64,000 nt of DNA, from positions 13,478,814 through 13,542,813 of the forward strand of contig OY821740.1 in NCBI GenBank assembly GCA_963682055.1. Direction: 5' to 3'. Below are positions 11,746-22,129 of the stretch, piece after piece. The DNA is from Primula veris. Taxonomy: Eukaryota; Streptophyta; Magnoliopsida; Ericales; Primulaceae. A program made the translations under genes and the position numbers. Each line of letters starts with the position of its first letter. The first letter of the stretch is position 1. The notes under the pieces were generated by a model that saw only the letters and a program-made list of their open reading frames with translations, did not search any database and was not told where the DNA came from.

Positions 11746-12418
11746 CTAAGCTAAGTAATATTTTTCTACGTAAATATTTGTGCACTAATCCAAATTATTT
11801 AACCAATTTAAACATAGTGGATAAAAATTAGTAATATGAAAGTTGGTATGATACATATATGGATTTTTTCTTATGCAGAGTGAAAACAAAGTAATGATTC
11901 GAAACTGTTTCAGTTTTGCACTTAATTTTCCATGCCATAGATAATGTTTTTGTAAACTGAGGTGATTACTTTATACCGTACTTTATAGAAATCGAATATA
12001 CTTTATATTCATAAAAACTATATTAATATTCAGAATGAGGCTTCCTTATTTAGCAATTTAGAACCACTAGTCATGGTCATTCTTATCAAAAATGACAAAG
12101 TATACATGTCATCTTAAGGAAAAAATGACACTTATGAGTCTTAGCACTTTCATTTCAGTGTTCGTAACTTGAGTTATATATCTACTTAAATTGTTTGTGT
12201 ATTTACTAACAATCTAATCTTTCTCATTACTTATCTAAAGATTTACATAAGTGACGTGAATAATGATTTAAAATTGAAAAAATAATGCACGCTTTGTCTC
12301 TTACATAAAGTGTTGGGACATTTTTTCGTAGTGGGAGTTATATTCTAAGCTTGACAATTATAAAACCCAATCCTAACAAAATGGGCATCATTAGTGAATG
12401 TAGTTTCTCACTTTAGTT

Positions 12419-12430
12419 CCTATAAATACT
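12419..12430 (+). promoter_or_regulatory. TATA box of the polygalacturonase gene
   Basis: CCTATAAATACT lies about 60 bp upstream of the predicted ATG at 12487, the right distance for a plant core promoter with a short 5' UTR. Confidence 0.6.
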
Positions 12431-12486
12431 GCTTCATTTGCCACTCACAATACACACCACTAAATCAAGTCTTTTTTTATCACACA

Positions 12487-15400
12487 ATGGAGCTGCTCCC
12501 TACTCTACATGTAAGTTATCACAACCTTTTTTCACTTTTTCACCATTGTATTGCTTCTTGTTAAAGTTTAAACTCAGGAAAATAAAATTCGAATCAACAT
12601 TATTTCAGCTTCATCAATCCCAATCTATAAATCTATTTAATATTCGTGTAGCGGTATAATTAAACCAAAGTAGCACAAGTAACTCAGTCGGGAACCATAA
12701 TCTTGATACTAAAAAGGGCTCAATCCCATGTGTACTATTTTTGCTATCATGTGGGATATTGTCGAAATGCTAAGATTTTTGATATTTTGTTAAAGGAAAT
12801 GGTAATAAGGGATCTTTTTTATAAACATGGGGGTGGTGGTGCAACAAATTTCAGCCTACCACTTGCTACTCCGCTTTACCATATTAGGGTAAGGGTAGTT
12901 GATATCACCATATAGGTAGAGACTTTTTGACTCGTTTTATTGCATAGGCTTGTTGGAGACCTTTTGATCAATGTATATCGAGATAGGTCAATGACCCTCA
13001 GTTATGCCAAATAGCCTTTACGTATATCATCACTCTTAGCATAACTCTCCGTTCATAATAAATGTATCACGTCGTACTAAATTTGCTTCAATAGTAATTA
13101 TACAGGCTGCTAGCCTAATATATCTATAAGAAGTAATGCCAAATTCATAATCAACACGATCTTTTTTTTTTTGCAGGTTTGGGTAGTTTTGTTAAGTCTT
13201 GGTGTGCTAGCCAGTGATATAACAAGAGTAGAGTGCAGGAAGGGGGTTCGAAGGGTATTAGAAACATACGAGTACAAAGCCATAAATTGTAGGGGGCATA
13301 GTGCATCAATAGAGGACTATGGTGGTGTTGGAGATGGAATTAAATCAAACACAAAGGCCTTCAAAGATGCTGTAAATGATTTAAGCCAATATTCATCAAC
13401 AGAAAGAGGTGGAGCTCAGCTTTTTGTTCCTGCTGGAAAATGGCTCACCGGAAGTTTTAATATCACTAGCCACTTTACTCTTTATCTCCACAAAGATGCT
13501 GTCCTCCTTGCCTCTCAGGCAAACACACACACTTCTCTGTTGCTCTATTTCTTAGATCAGCTGAACTATTTATTTTTAGAAAAATTGACAATCGGTATAT
13601 CGCTAACTACTTGTAGAAGAGTCAAAGGCACAATTTACTTGTAGATAACTGCACTAGCATTAGCATTGCATCTAATCATATAACATATTTAAGTGACATA
13701 ATGAACTTAGTTTCACGGCTGCTCACTGGCAAACTAAGTTGCAAAGTTACCATTTCTTTACCCCCAATATATTGATCCTTCCTGTCAAGTAATTATTTCC
13801 ATTCAAAAGAAATGGTTCCAAATTTTAACAACGCTATTAATTTTTTTGAAACCTTTTATATCTCGAATCGATTCATCATAGGGACAAGACTAAAGTACCG
13901 CTTAAGGTCTAAAAAACGTGCCAAAGATGCTGTCTTTACTATCTTTTACCGACCAACCACGACCTATATTGTTTTTAACTATTGTGTTATTAGAAAATGA
14001 TGAGCGACATTACTTGTTTGATCATCAGAATATGAATGAGTGGGCAGTGATCGACCCATTGCCATCGTATGGTCGAGGAAGGGATGCGCCAGGTGGAAGG
14101 TACATCAGTTTCATATTTGGAACAAACCTCACTGATGTTGTTATCACAGGTATTACCATTTTCTACTCCTAATAAAAAAGGGATTGAATTGCTGAATTAC
14201 AAGCCAAACATTACTGTGTGTTAATGATGACTTGTTATATTTTACCACAATGCAGGTGATAATGGCACTATCGATGGTCAAGGTTTGTTCTGGTGGCAAA
14301 AATTCCATGGGAAAAAGCTCAAGTATACCCGCCCCTACCTGATCGAGCTCATGCACTCAGATAACATTCAGATATCAAATCTAACGCTTTTAAATTCCCC
14401 ATCATGGCATGTTCATCCCGTCTACAGCAGGTAATTAGCACTTTTTTTGGTACCAAACCTAGTTTCCTTGTTACACACAATCAACTTTTCTCATCGTATA
14501 AATGGAACGCAGCAATATTCTAATACAAGGGCTTACAATCTTAGCTCCTATATCTTCGCCAAATACAGATGGTATCAATCCAGGTCAGTTAGTAAAGCTC
14601 ACTACTTGCTTCATAATCAACAGAGAGAAATTACCTTATTATATTGTTTTGCTTACATACAAAATCAGATTCTTGCACCAACACGAAAATTGAGGACTGT
14701 TACATAGTCTCCGGAGACGACTGTGTGGCTGTGAAAAGCGGTTGGGATGAATACGGTATATCTTATGGCATGCCCACAAAACAATTGATCATCCGAAGGC
14801 TCACTTGTGTTTCTCCTTACAGCGCAACAATCGCATTGGGAAGCGAAATGTCAGGTGGGATTGAAGATGTCAGGGCAGAGGACATCGTGGCTGTCAATAC
14901 AGAATCAGGGATCAGGATCAAGACAGCTGTCGGCCGAGGAGGATACGTAAAAGATATATACGTACGAGGAATGACGTTACATACCATGAAATGGGCTTTT
15001 TGGATGACTGGGAACTACGGGTCACACCCTGATACCCATTATGATCCGAAAGCGATACCCACGATAACAGGTGTGAAACTTTAATTTATATTTTTTCCCG
15101 ACTAAAAGGGATCTAAGAATTTCACATTTACCATCAATTGTGACTAGAATCGGAGACTTATGAGTTTTGTCTTGCAGGGGTCAATTACAGGGACGTGGTG
15201 GCGGAGAATGTAACGATGGCAGCGAGGTTGGAAGGTATCTCCGGCTATCCTTTCACCGGAATATGCATGTATAATGTGACAATTGGGTTGGCTAAGAAGG
15301 CCAAGAAGGTTCCTTGGACTTGTAGTGATATAGAGGGGATAACTAGTGGTGTTACACCACCACCATGCGGGTTGTTACCAGATCAAGGTCCTGAGAAAAC

Positions 15401-15488
15401 TGGCATGTGTGCTTTCCCACAAGAAAGCTTACCTATAGATACACTTGAGTTCAGGAGTTGCTCTTACCTAAATATGAAGTATTTGTAA
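12487..15488 (+). CDS. Polygalacturonase-like glycoside hydrolase (GH28), 481 aa
   Basis: Seven exons join in frame: 12487-12510, 13177-13518, 14029-14149, 14256-14430, 14513-14583, 14669-15070, 15178-15488 (1446 nt). The first exon encodes only eight residues. Joined to exon 2 it gives a secretion signal (MELLPTLHVWVVLLSLGVLA), so the product should enter the cell wall and act on pectic galacturonan. GH28 motifs are NTDG (238-241), GDDC (260-263) and RIK (327-329). The usual GHG motif with its His is replaced by a segment ending ATIALGS (297-303). This is seen in a plant clade often annotated as probable polygalacturonase, so its exact substrate is uncertain. Intron 2 has a GC donor (CTCAG|GCAAAC); the others are GT-AG. 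The length matches this family (about 470-490). Confidence 0.93.
12668..12920 (+). repeat. SINE-like element in intron 1 of the polygalacturonase gene
   Basis: A box-like GTAACTCAGTCGGG (about 12679) and B box-like GGGCTCAATCCC (about 12716) are spaced as in tRNA-derived SINEs. A stretch ending CTACTCCGCTTTACCATATTAGG follows, which I associate with plant SINE bodies. Borders are uncertain. Confidence 0.4.
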
Positions 15489-16414
15489 ACCTTTGTAATG
15501 TATGCATCATTTCAAATGTAACCAAAGAAGTATCCAGTGTTCTGTATTGTATGTACCATAATAGGATGTTATGAAGAAAGTACTATCTAGTGGAGGTCTG
15601 GTTTTTTATTGTGCCTTAAAGTTATATATACACATGTAAAGAAAGTCAAATTCAGCTCACTTGCACGGCATTCAGTACTAAACAAAGTTGAGAAGATAAG
15701 CAAACAAAAACTAAATAAAACCCTTAACACCCAGACTGTACAATTTAAATCTCAACAGCCTAAAAGTGTTTCTCTGCTGGAACTTTACGAGTTTGTTACA
15801 ACTTACTATTACAAGGGGAATATGGTGTCATATATTGAATACAGTAGTACTTCACGAGTTTATCCACAAGATTTTTTATTTAATAATGAGTAATATATTC
15901 TGCTCTAGCTCGGGTCATTAGTAGTTAGTAATAAAGGAACATAAAGACAGATGCAAACTAGCTGAGGTGTTCTGTGTTAGCTTTTCAAAATGGTTAATAT
16001 TGGTTATACAAGTGCTTTCACTAGGGCCTCTTTTACCACATTTTTTGTAGGCTTCTTAATTATTTTTTTGTAAACACTACGATGAATAAACAAAATATAC
16101 TCATAAAGCGCTTTGTAGCCATCATTGTTTGAAATTTGAATAGCCCTCGATAACCCAAATAAATAGCTTATCATATTCGGCAACACTAAGTATACAAGAA
16201 AAACTGGGAGATCGAAGATATTTCCCCTGGCATTAGAAGAAGAAAATGAAGCAAGCAAGAAAAAAATCACGAATGACAGCAAACATATTGCAACTAGAAA
16301 AGGCTTTTCATTAAGTCAAGATTACATGCTAACCAATCCAAATGCTAATATCACTAATATCTAAAGACAAGAGACCTTATGTTATCTTTACATTGTGTTG
16401 TGCTGCATTCGCCA
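15489..16414. other. Interval between convergent polygalacturonase and BPS1-like genes
   Basis: This holds the 3' untranslated regions of the two genes, which point towards each other. A 92-codon minus-strand frame at 16004-16282 starts with a hydrophobic stretch but matches nothing I know and was not called. No repeats were recognised. Confidence 0.5.
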
Positions 16415-17440
16415 TCACCTCACTAGCTGTGCACGATGCTTCATCACCTTCTCCGTCTGGTCAGCTACACCACCGCCTACTCTAAGGTTAGAAATCAAAG
16501 CATTACGACCACTAACAACAATACTGAAAAAGGTATCAACTTGTTTCTTGAGAGAATCGAGTCCGGAAGATAGTTGATCTGCACTATTTCTTAGTTCCAA
16601 CATCGAACTGTCGATTGAATTGTTTTCCATAACTGGAGTCAACTTCTTCATACATGTATCTACTGCTTCTATCTCCTTTAACACAGTTACCCTCCCGCTA
16701 GAAAACATGTTTCTAATTTCTCCATTTACATACGACTGTACACCTGTGAAAGCCTCAGCCCAAAGACATGCTTCGGGAGCATTTAAATCAACAAGCTTAC
16801 TAGTAGAACCCATTAAACCAGCAGCAAATACACTACATATAAATACGGTGAACACCTTAACTCCATACATGGCTCTCATCAAAACCTTCCCTTTTGCTGA
16901 TTTCTTAATCTTGGGAACGTTAAGTGTCTCAATAAGATGATCCAAAATGGAAAAACAGTTCACTAGTCTTGGATTTTCCGATCTTACGTGCTGTTGCCAG
17001 CTGCCAAGCGAAGAGCCGTTAGAAGTGTTAATTTTCAAATTGTGTAAGCCGTATTGGAGCAAGAGATTTCCCTGGCTTAGTCGTGACAGCTCAGAACCGA
17101 AAGCGATACATAAATCAAGGAGCTTCACGCTATTATCTAAGTATATATCTACCCATTCATCCTCCCAATCACAAACTGGCAGCTCAAGTTGTGTGATGAC
17201 ATTTTTTATATCTGAATGAACTTGGCAAAGCAATTGCATCGCAAGTTTCATCCATGAAAAGCTGAGAATATCTTCTTTGCCATTTGACTTGAGCTTATTA
17301 AACCGCTCGGCCAAGTCTTTCTCAAAGGAGTTCAAAAGTGCGACAAGTTTTGGCGATAAACCTGAGCCCTTAGGCAGTATCTTTTTTAATGGGTTTCCGA
17401 ATACAAAGAGAGGGCGTTGTGGGTCCTGAAAACGGCTCAT
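16415..17440 (-). CDS. BPS1: BYPASS1-like protein, 341 aa
   Basis: This is a single uninterrupted coding exon. The start chosen is ATG at 17440 (MSRFQDPQRP). The open frame runs 29 codons further upstream, but a splice-acceptor-like TATGCTTATGCAG ends just before this ATG, so that part is probably a 5' UTR intron. The family start FGNPLKKILPKG (14-25) and the conserved LSFSWMKLAMQLLC (59-72), KGKVLMRAMYGVK (183-195) and LKEIEAVD segments are present. Length is close to the roughly 350 residues of Arabidopsis BPS1. Residues 193-210 are hydrophobic and 270-305 look like a coiled coil. In Arabidopsis, BPS1 prevents production of a root-derived mobile signal that arrests shoot growth; its biochemical activity is unknown. 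Confidence 0.9.
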   Translation of the reverse strand: MSRFQDPQRPLFVFGNPLKKILPKGSGLSPKLVALLNSFEKDLAERFNKLKSNGKEDILSFSWMKLAMQLLCQVHSDIKNVITQLELPVCDWEDEWVDIYLDNSVKLLDLCIAFGSELSRLSQGNLLLQYGLHNLKINTSNGSSLGSWQQHVRSENPRLVNCFSILDHLIETLNVPKIKKSAKGKVLMRAMYGVKVFTVFICSVFAAGLMGSTSKLVDLNAPEACLWAEAFTGVQSYVNGEIRNMFSSGRVTVLKEIEAVDTCMKKLTPVMENNSIDSSMLELRNSADQLSSGLDSLKKQVDTFFSIVVSGRNALISNLRVGGGVADQTEKVMKHRAQLVR

Positions 17441-19461
17441 TTTATCTATACCTGCATAAGCATAGAACAAAAAAACTATCAAAATAAGTATGGGAAAAAG
17501 TCTACAGAAAGCAAGCATCAAAAACATTGTCTCATCACTTAAGGCTTGTTTGGGCAGAACTTATAAGCCCTGCCTTTATCATTTAGTTGTTAACATTGGC
17601 AGAAATTTAATCCGTTTCTAAGCCTAGTCTGATCTTTTAGAAACTTTAAGCTAGGCCAAAATGCCTTTTTTTTGTCTGAAAACCTTAACTATTATGCCTA
17701 GTAACTAAGATTAAACCCAAATTCATAAGATGAAGACTTATTTTGATGATGACGATGAGCTACAATCAAACAAACCCTAGTACAAAATGAAAAACGCGGT
17801 ATGCAGAAAAGAGTTGACCTTAAAATGTTTAAGGTACACAACTTCTAAGTTCCACCCAACCAAACGAAATACAACCATGCGATTCAACTTTAAAATTTGG
17901 CGATTTTTACAGTCTAGGTACACTAATTTTGTAATTAGAATAGCTCTAATATTTCATAAAAGGCCATTAATATGGGATGCTGGCAGAACCTAAACCGGCG
18001 ATATTTTGTTGGAATTAGTGAATTACATGAAAAAATCGATTTTTGCCCTTTCCATCGAATTCGTAGTTAATCCCGGGGCGGAAGCAATAAAAAAATTCTA
18101 GTAAGTACACAAAATTAAAACTCATCCTTTCCAATTTCATAATCAAGATAAGAAATCAATTAAATCATTTCTACATAGCAATAAACATGGTTAGTTGGGT
18201 TTTTTACCATGTATTGTTGAGTTTTTCTTGTTACCTTGTATTCGTGTTTTTGAACATTTTGAATCTTTCCATCCAATCATGGATGAACAACGAGCATAAT
18301 TGGATGAAAAACCAGCATAACGGATGTTTTTCATCCATAATTGAATGAAAAAGTTCAAAATGTAAAAAAAAAATAGTGATCGGAAAAATTAACAATGTAA
18401 GGTACTAATCGATAAACACGCAACAATACAAGGTAAAAAATTGCTGAAAAGCCCAATAAGCATAAACCTGGGCTATAATTATAAACAAGAATAATTGTAT
18501 TCTAAAGTACTATAACACACCAAGTAAATAACAAGTGACTAGAAAATTACTTGGTCTGTTTGATTTAAAGCTTGGTCTTATAAAACTGGAGTTGTTTAAA
18601 GGAAAAAAGTTGTACTAGATAGAAAATATGGAAATATAGAAAGAGAGAATAAATTTGGCAAGATATAGTAAAAGAGAAAGTACCAGAAAGGAGTACTTGA
18701 TGAGGTACTTTTGAGGAAGCGTTTGGGAAACAACTGTAAAGGCGCCGCGTTAGTGGACTTTTCAACACGACTAACACGTTCAAATTGTGATGTTTATTGT
18801 ACTTTATTATGCCTTTGTACCCATCTTAACGTCACCTAATTCTAGATAAAATGAGATGAGATGAGATGAGATGAATGTTCCACTTTTAGTAGTTGTACAT
18901 TATAAAAATAAGTAGAATTCTTTACTTATAAATAACTGGTATGTGGGGGTATCTAACTTGTAAATTGTCAAAGGTGGAACATTTTCATAATCTAATAAAA
19001 TTTACTATTTTTTATTAAAAAAAATCCACGCTTTAAGTTTGAATTTTTAGTTAGTCAAAATTGCATATAGTTTCGTACAATATAGAGAGTAATTCATACG
19101 ATCATACCAACAAATTAGTTTGGGTATATGGGAAGACCGACCATTTATTTCATGTCAATTATGAAAAGAGGTTTAATGGACACACTAATTTCACCATTTT
19201 TATTTTCTTTAGCGTGTTGGCTATTTCGAAAGACATGTAGTTTGCCTACATATGAAAAGGAAAATAGAAACACATGGTATAAATAAAAATTGGTTATATT
19301 TTTGTTTTTGGGATAGAATGGCCAGTCCACTTTGGAGTGCTTGCTTCAGATCAAATGAAACGGCGTTGATGTTAGGAATTGTGTGTTAGAAGACAATTCA
19401 TGTTCATCTCCATAACACTAACCAACTTTATCAAGTAAAAACTGAACTTCACCGAGTCAGG
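17441..19461. other. Upstream region of the BPS1-like gene and spacer
   Basis: The part next to 17441 should hold the BPS1-like 5' UTR intron and promoter. Beyond it lie an inverted-repeat element (listed), an (ATGAG)n microsatellite at about 18850-18873 and a Stowaway right-end relic at about 19030-19092. No further exon was found. Confidence 0.5.
18197..18452. mobile_element. Inverted-repeat MITE with a related copy near 27.3-27.5 kb
   Basis: The left end GGGTTTTTTACCATGTATTG and right end CAATACAAGGTAAAAAATTG are inverse copies. The interior has paired CATTTTGAA/TTCAAAATG and CATCCATAATTG-type blocks. A related sequence with ACATTACAAGGTACAAAAAA lies at about 27298-27520. Confidence 0.45.
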
Positions 19462-19693
19462 TAGGTATGGATGGGTAAAAAATTCATAAATCCGTCTCCT
19501 AACCCAATTCGTATGGATTGAGGCGGGTTACGGTGGGTTGAGTGTAAAAAAAAAATCAATTTTTTGTCCCAATCTGCTATAATATTTTGCTGGTTGGGTT
19601 AGAGTTGAGGTTCACAAACCGCGGACCGCGCTCATCCGTTTCAACCCATAATATATATATATATATATAATTATAAATATATATACTTATATA

Positions 19694-19914
19694 TGTTGTA
19701 AGATATTATTGAACTATTAGGCCTTACTCATAGTGGGCCTAAGTTGGGCTTTCTATCTTGTATAACCCTAACCTCTAGCATATAAAGAAGGTTAGGGTCC
19801 CCTTTTATTGATACATTCTGATTAATAAAGACTCTATTGTTGTCTCTCTCATATCTCTCTATATCTATACATATCTCTATATATATCTATAACGAGCTAA
19901 TATGTCACACAACA
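19694..19914 (+). repeat. 5' LTR of copia element 2
   Basis: It is 221 bp and differs from the 3' LTR at about 7 positions by eye (about 3 percent). It has TATA-like TATATAAAG-type sequence and a CT/TA-rich 3' end. Confidence 0.93.
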
Positions 19915-20680
19915 CGTTATCAACACTGCTCTCAGAGATCGAAGTACGGATTATAGATTCAATAAACCTGATTTTGCTATATCGACCTTCATAAACATAC
20001 CGTGCGTAAGGTACCCGGATATAACTTTTTTTTAACTGTACAGCTATTACCCGTGCATGTTTGTATTTACTATTGTATGTATATAACAATTCCAGTAGCC
20101 TGCGTATGATTTAAAAAAAATCTTATGCTACTACTACTACTGCATGTTACTAATGTATAGAATTGCATGATTACAATTCCAGTAAATAAAAAAATCTTAT
20201 GCTACTGGTACTGAGTATATAATACATAACAAATGAAATTAGTTTTTTTTTTTGCGTTTGATTGCTTCACTGTTTACATGTATATTAACAAACAACGTGT
20301 TTGCTATTTTCCTGTGAACATATATGTAAATTGGTAGTGTAGAAAACACACATATACCCGGAAAACATGTATTAATCTGAAGGATTATATCTGCAACAAA
20401 CTGAAACGTGTGTACTGAATTGTAATTCTCTGAAAGCTGTAAAATTACTCAAGGACTAAACTGAAACTTGTCTGAAATTCTGGACTGTATATGTAATAAT
20501 GCTGTAAATAGATATATAGTTTGCTGTAATTACACGCATGGTCCTGTAGTATAATACTTATACGAAAACAGTACATATGGTTGATAAAGATACAATATTT
20601 GGTAAATATACACACACATGCATATAATTTTTTTTTATTAAAAGGCAAGCGAATAAAAAATTGCATGTTAATTGAATTAA

Positions 20681-20938
20681 ATTGATTTGATTTAATATGT
20701 TAGAATCTTCATGTATTGATTGATAATCATAAATTGATTTGATTTTATATGTTAGAATCTTCATGGATTGATTGATAATCATAAATTGATTTGATTTGAT
20801 ATGTTAGAATCTTCATGGATTGATTGATAACCTTAAATTGATTTGATTTGATATGTTATAATCTTCATGGATTGAATAATAATCTTAAATTGATTTGATT
20901 TGATATGTTAGAATCTTTATGAATTGATTGATAATATA
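20681..20938 (+). repeat. 52-bp tandem repeat, five copies
   Basis: Units start at 20681, 20733, 20785, 20837 and 20889, each with ATTGATTTGATTT and GTTAGAATCTTCATG (slightly varied). The array sits in the untranslated leader of copia element 2. Confidence 0.88.
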
Positions 20939-22129
20939 ACACCAAATCTACTTCATGATTAGATAGATTCTAAAATATATTTACTGCATGTATATATATA
21001 TATATGGTTAATCTAGATAGATATTGTCTATATTATTAATATTATTGCCATATATAAAATGCGAAAATCGTATATATTCACATTTAAATTGGAAAAATTA
21101 TGAATCTTCCCCAAATAGCCTCACCTATTTGGATACGATGTCTAGGAAAGATAAAGGCGGAAGTCGTTCTCCTAATGAGGTCGGTTTTTAAGAGGCATTC
21201 GTGCCCACCCCCCTCACCGTCTTTCCTGGTCGTGTTCAAATAGAGCTACCGAAAGGGGTTGAATAAATAATAATTTCCCCGAGTGTGTTTATATAGTGAT
21301 GTATGTTTCGCCGAATTGGTGTTTCAGTATCGACCCGTCGTTCGATCAATGAGAACCGATTCACATGAGAAGCAAAACTAATGTTTTCGAATCTGTCGTT
21401 TCGAAATAAAGTTTATGCTTGTGCAAACCATAAACATATAAACCAGTCGTTTTATATGATAAATAATCCAGAACTCTCAACACATGTTGGATGCCATCTA
21501 TGATGAGAAAAAATCGTAAACATACTTGCGAAATGACTGTTTAAACGTTGATTTTAATCCGTCACCACATGTTACTCACCCTGATGTGTGAAAATGTGAT
21601 GCCCAAAAAATTTTTTTGGATGCCATATTTGATGAGTAAAACACGAGTTTGTTATTACCATCAGGATGAATGCTAAGGCGTTGATTTTATTCGCCGCCAC
21701 ATTTGAGACGTGATGACGTCTATGGTGAACAAATGTCTGAAATTGACATATTGGAGTTATCCTTCACCAAAATACTAGCTTGGAAATTGTATTCCATAAG
21801 CAGTATCGTGAATTTATATTCACCATGTTCCTTTATCGCCCATCTGTTATTGGATAAGAAAATTACCCCGGTGAGTAGTTTTAATCCTATTGGGTCAATG
21901 GCGAATTGTTTGCCTGATATTAATGCTCTTCGTGTATATTTTTTTTCCACGAATTGAGAACCGAGACAAGTTTTATTTGTCTCAAACTGTCGCGATCCCG
22001 ATGAATCGCGTAGCCAAGCGAGATTTTAGACAATCGTCAAAATCGAAAACCTGTGGCTACAAGACAGTAATTGAAAGGAACAATATGGCCCGTTGTCACA
22101 AAGCAAGAGATAATGCTCAATGAGGCAAC

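Larger units (their letters stand above)
7952..12420. other. Gene-free interval with decayed repeats
   Basis: There are no coding exons I can support. A candidate poly(A) signal for the UGT gene, AATAAA, lies near 8220. Pieces starting CAGGGGCGG (8823 and 8858) and a related CAGGGCGGCTCAAGTCC (about 9931) look like ends of degenerate hAT-type repeats, but no matching right ends were found. An AT microsatellite lies at about 9600-9633. A SINE-like segment, a short inverted-repeat element and a Stowaway relic are listed separately. The rest is AT-rich sequence without visible structure. Confidence 0.6.

Noticed and set aside
16004..16282. 92-codon minus-strand frame with a hydrophobic start
   Set aside because: No family resemblance, AT-rich composition, and it lies in the probable 3' UTR of the BPS1-like gene.
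17441..17527. N-terminal extension of the BPS1-like protein as a membrane signal
   Set aside because: The extra 29 hydrophobic codons end at a good splice acceptor just before the family start, so they look like intron sequence.
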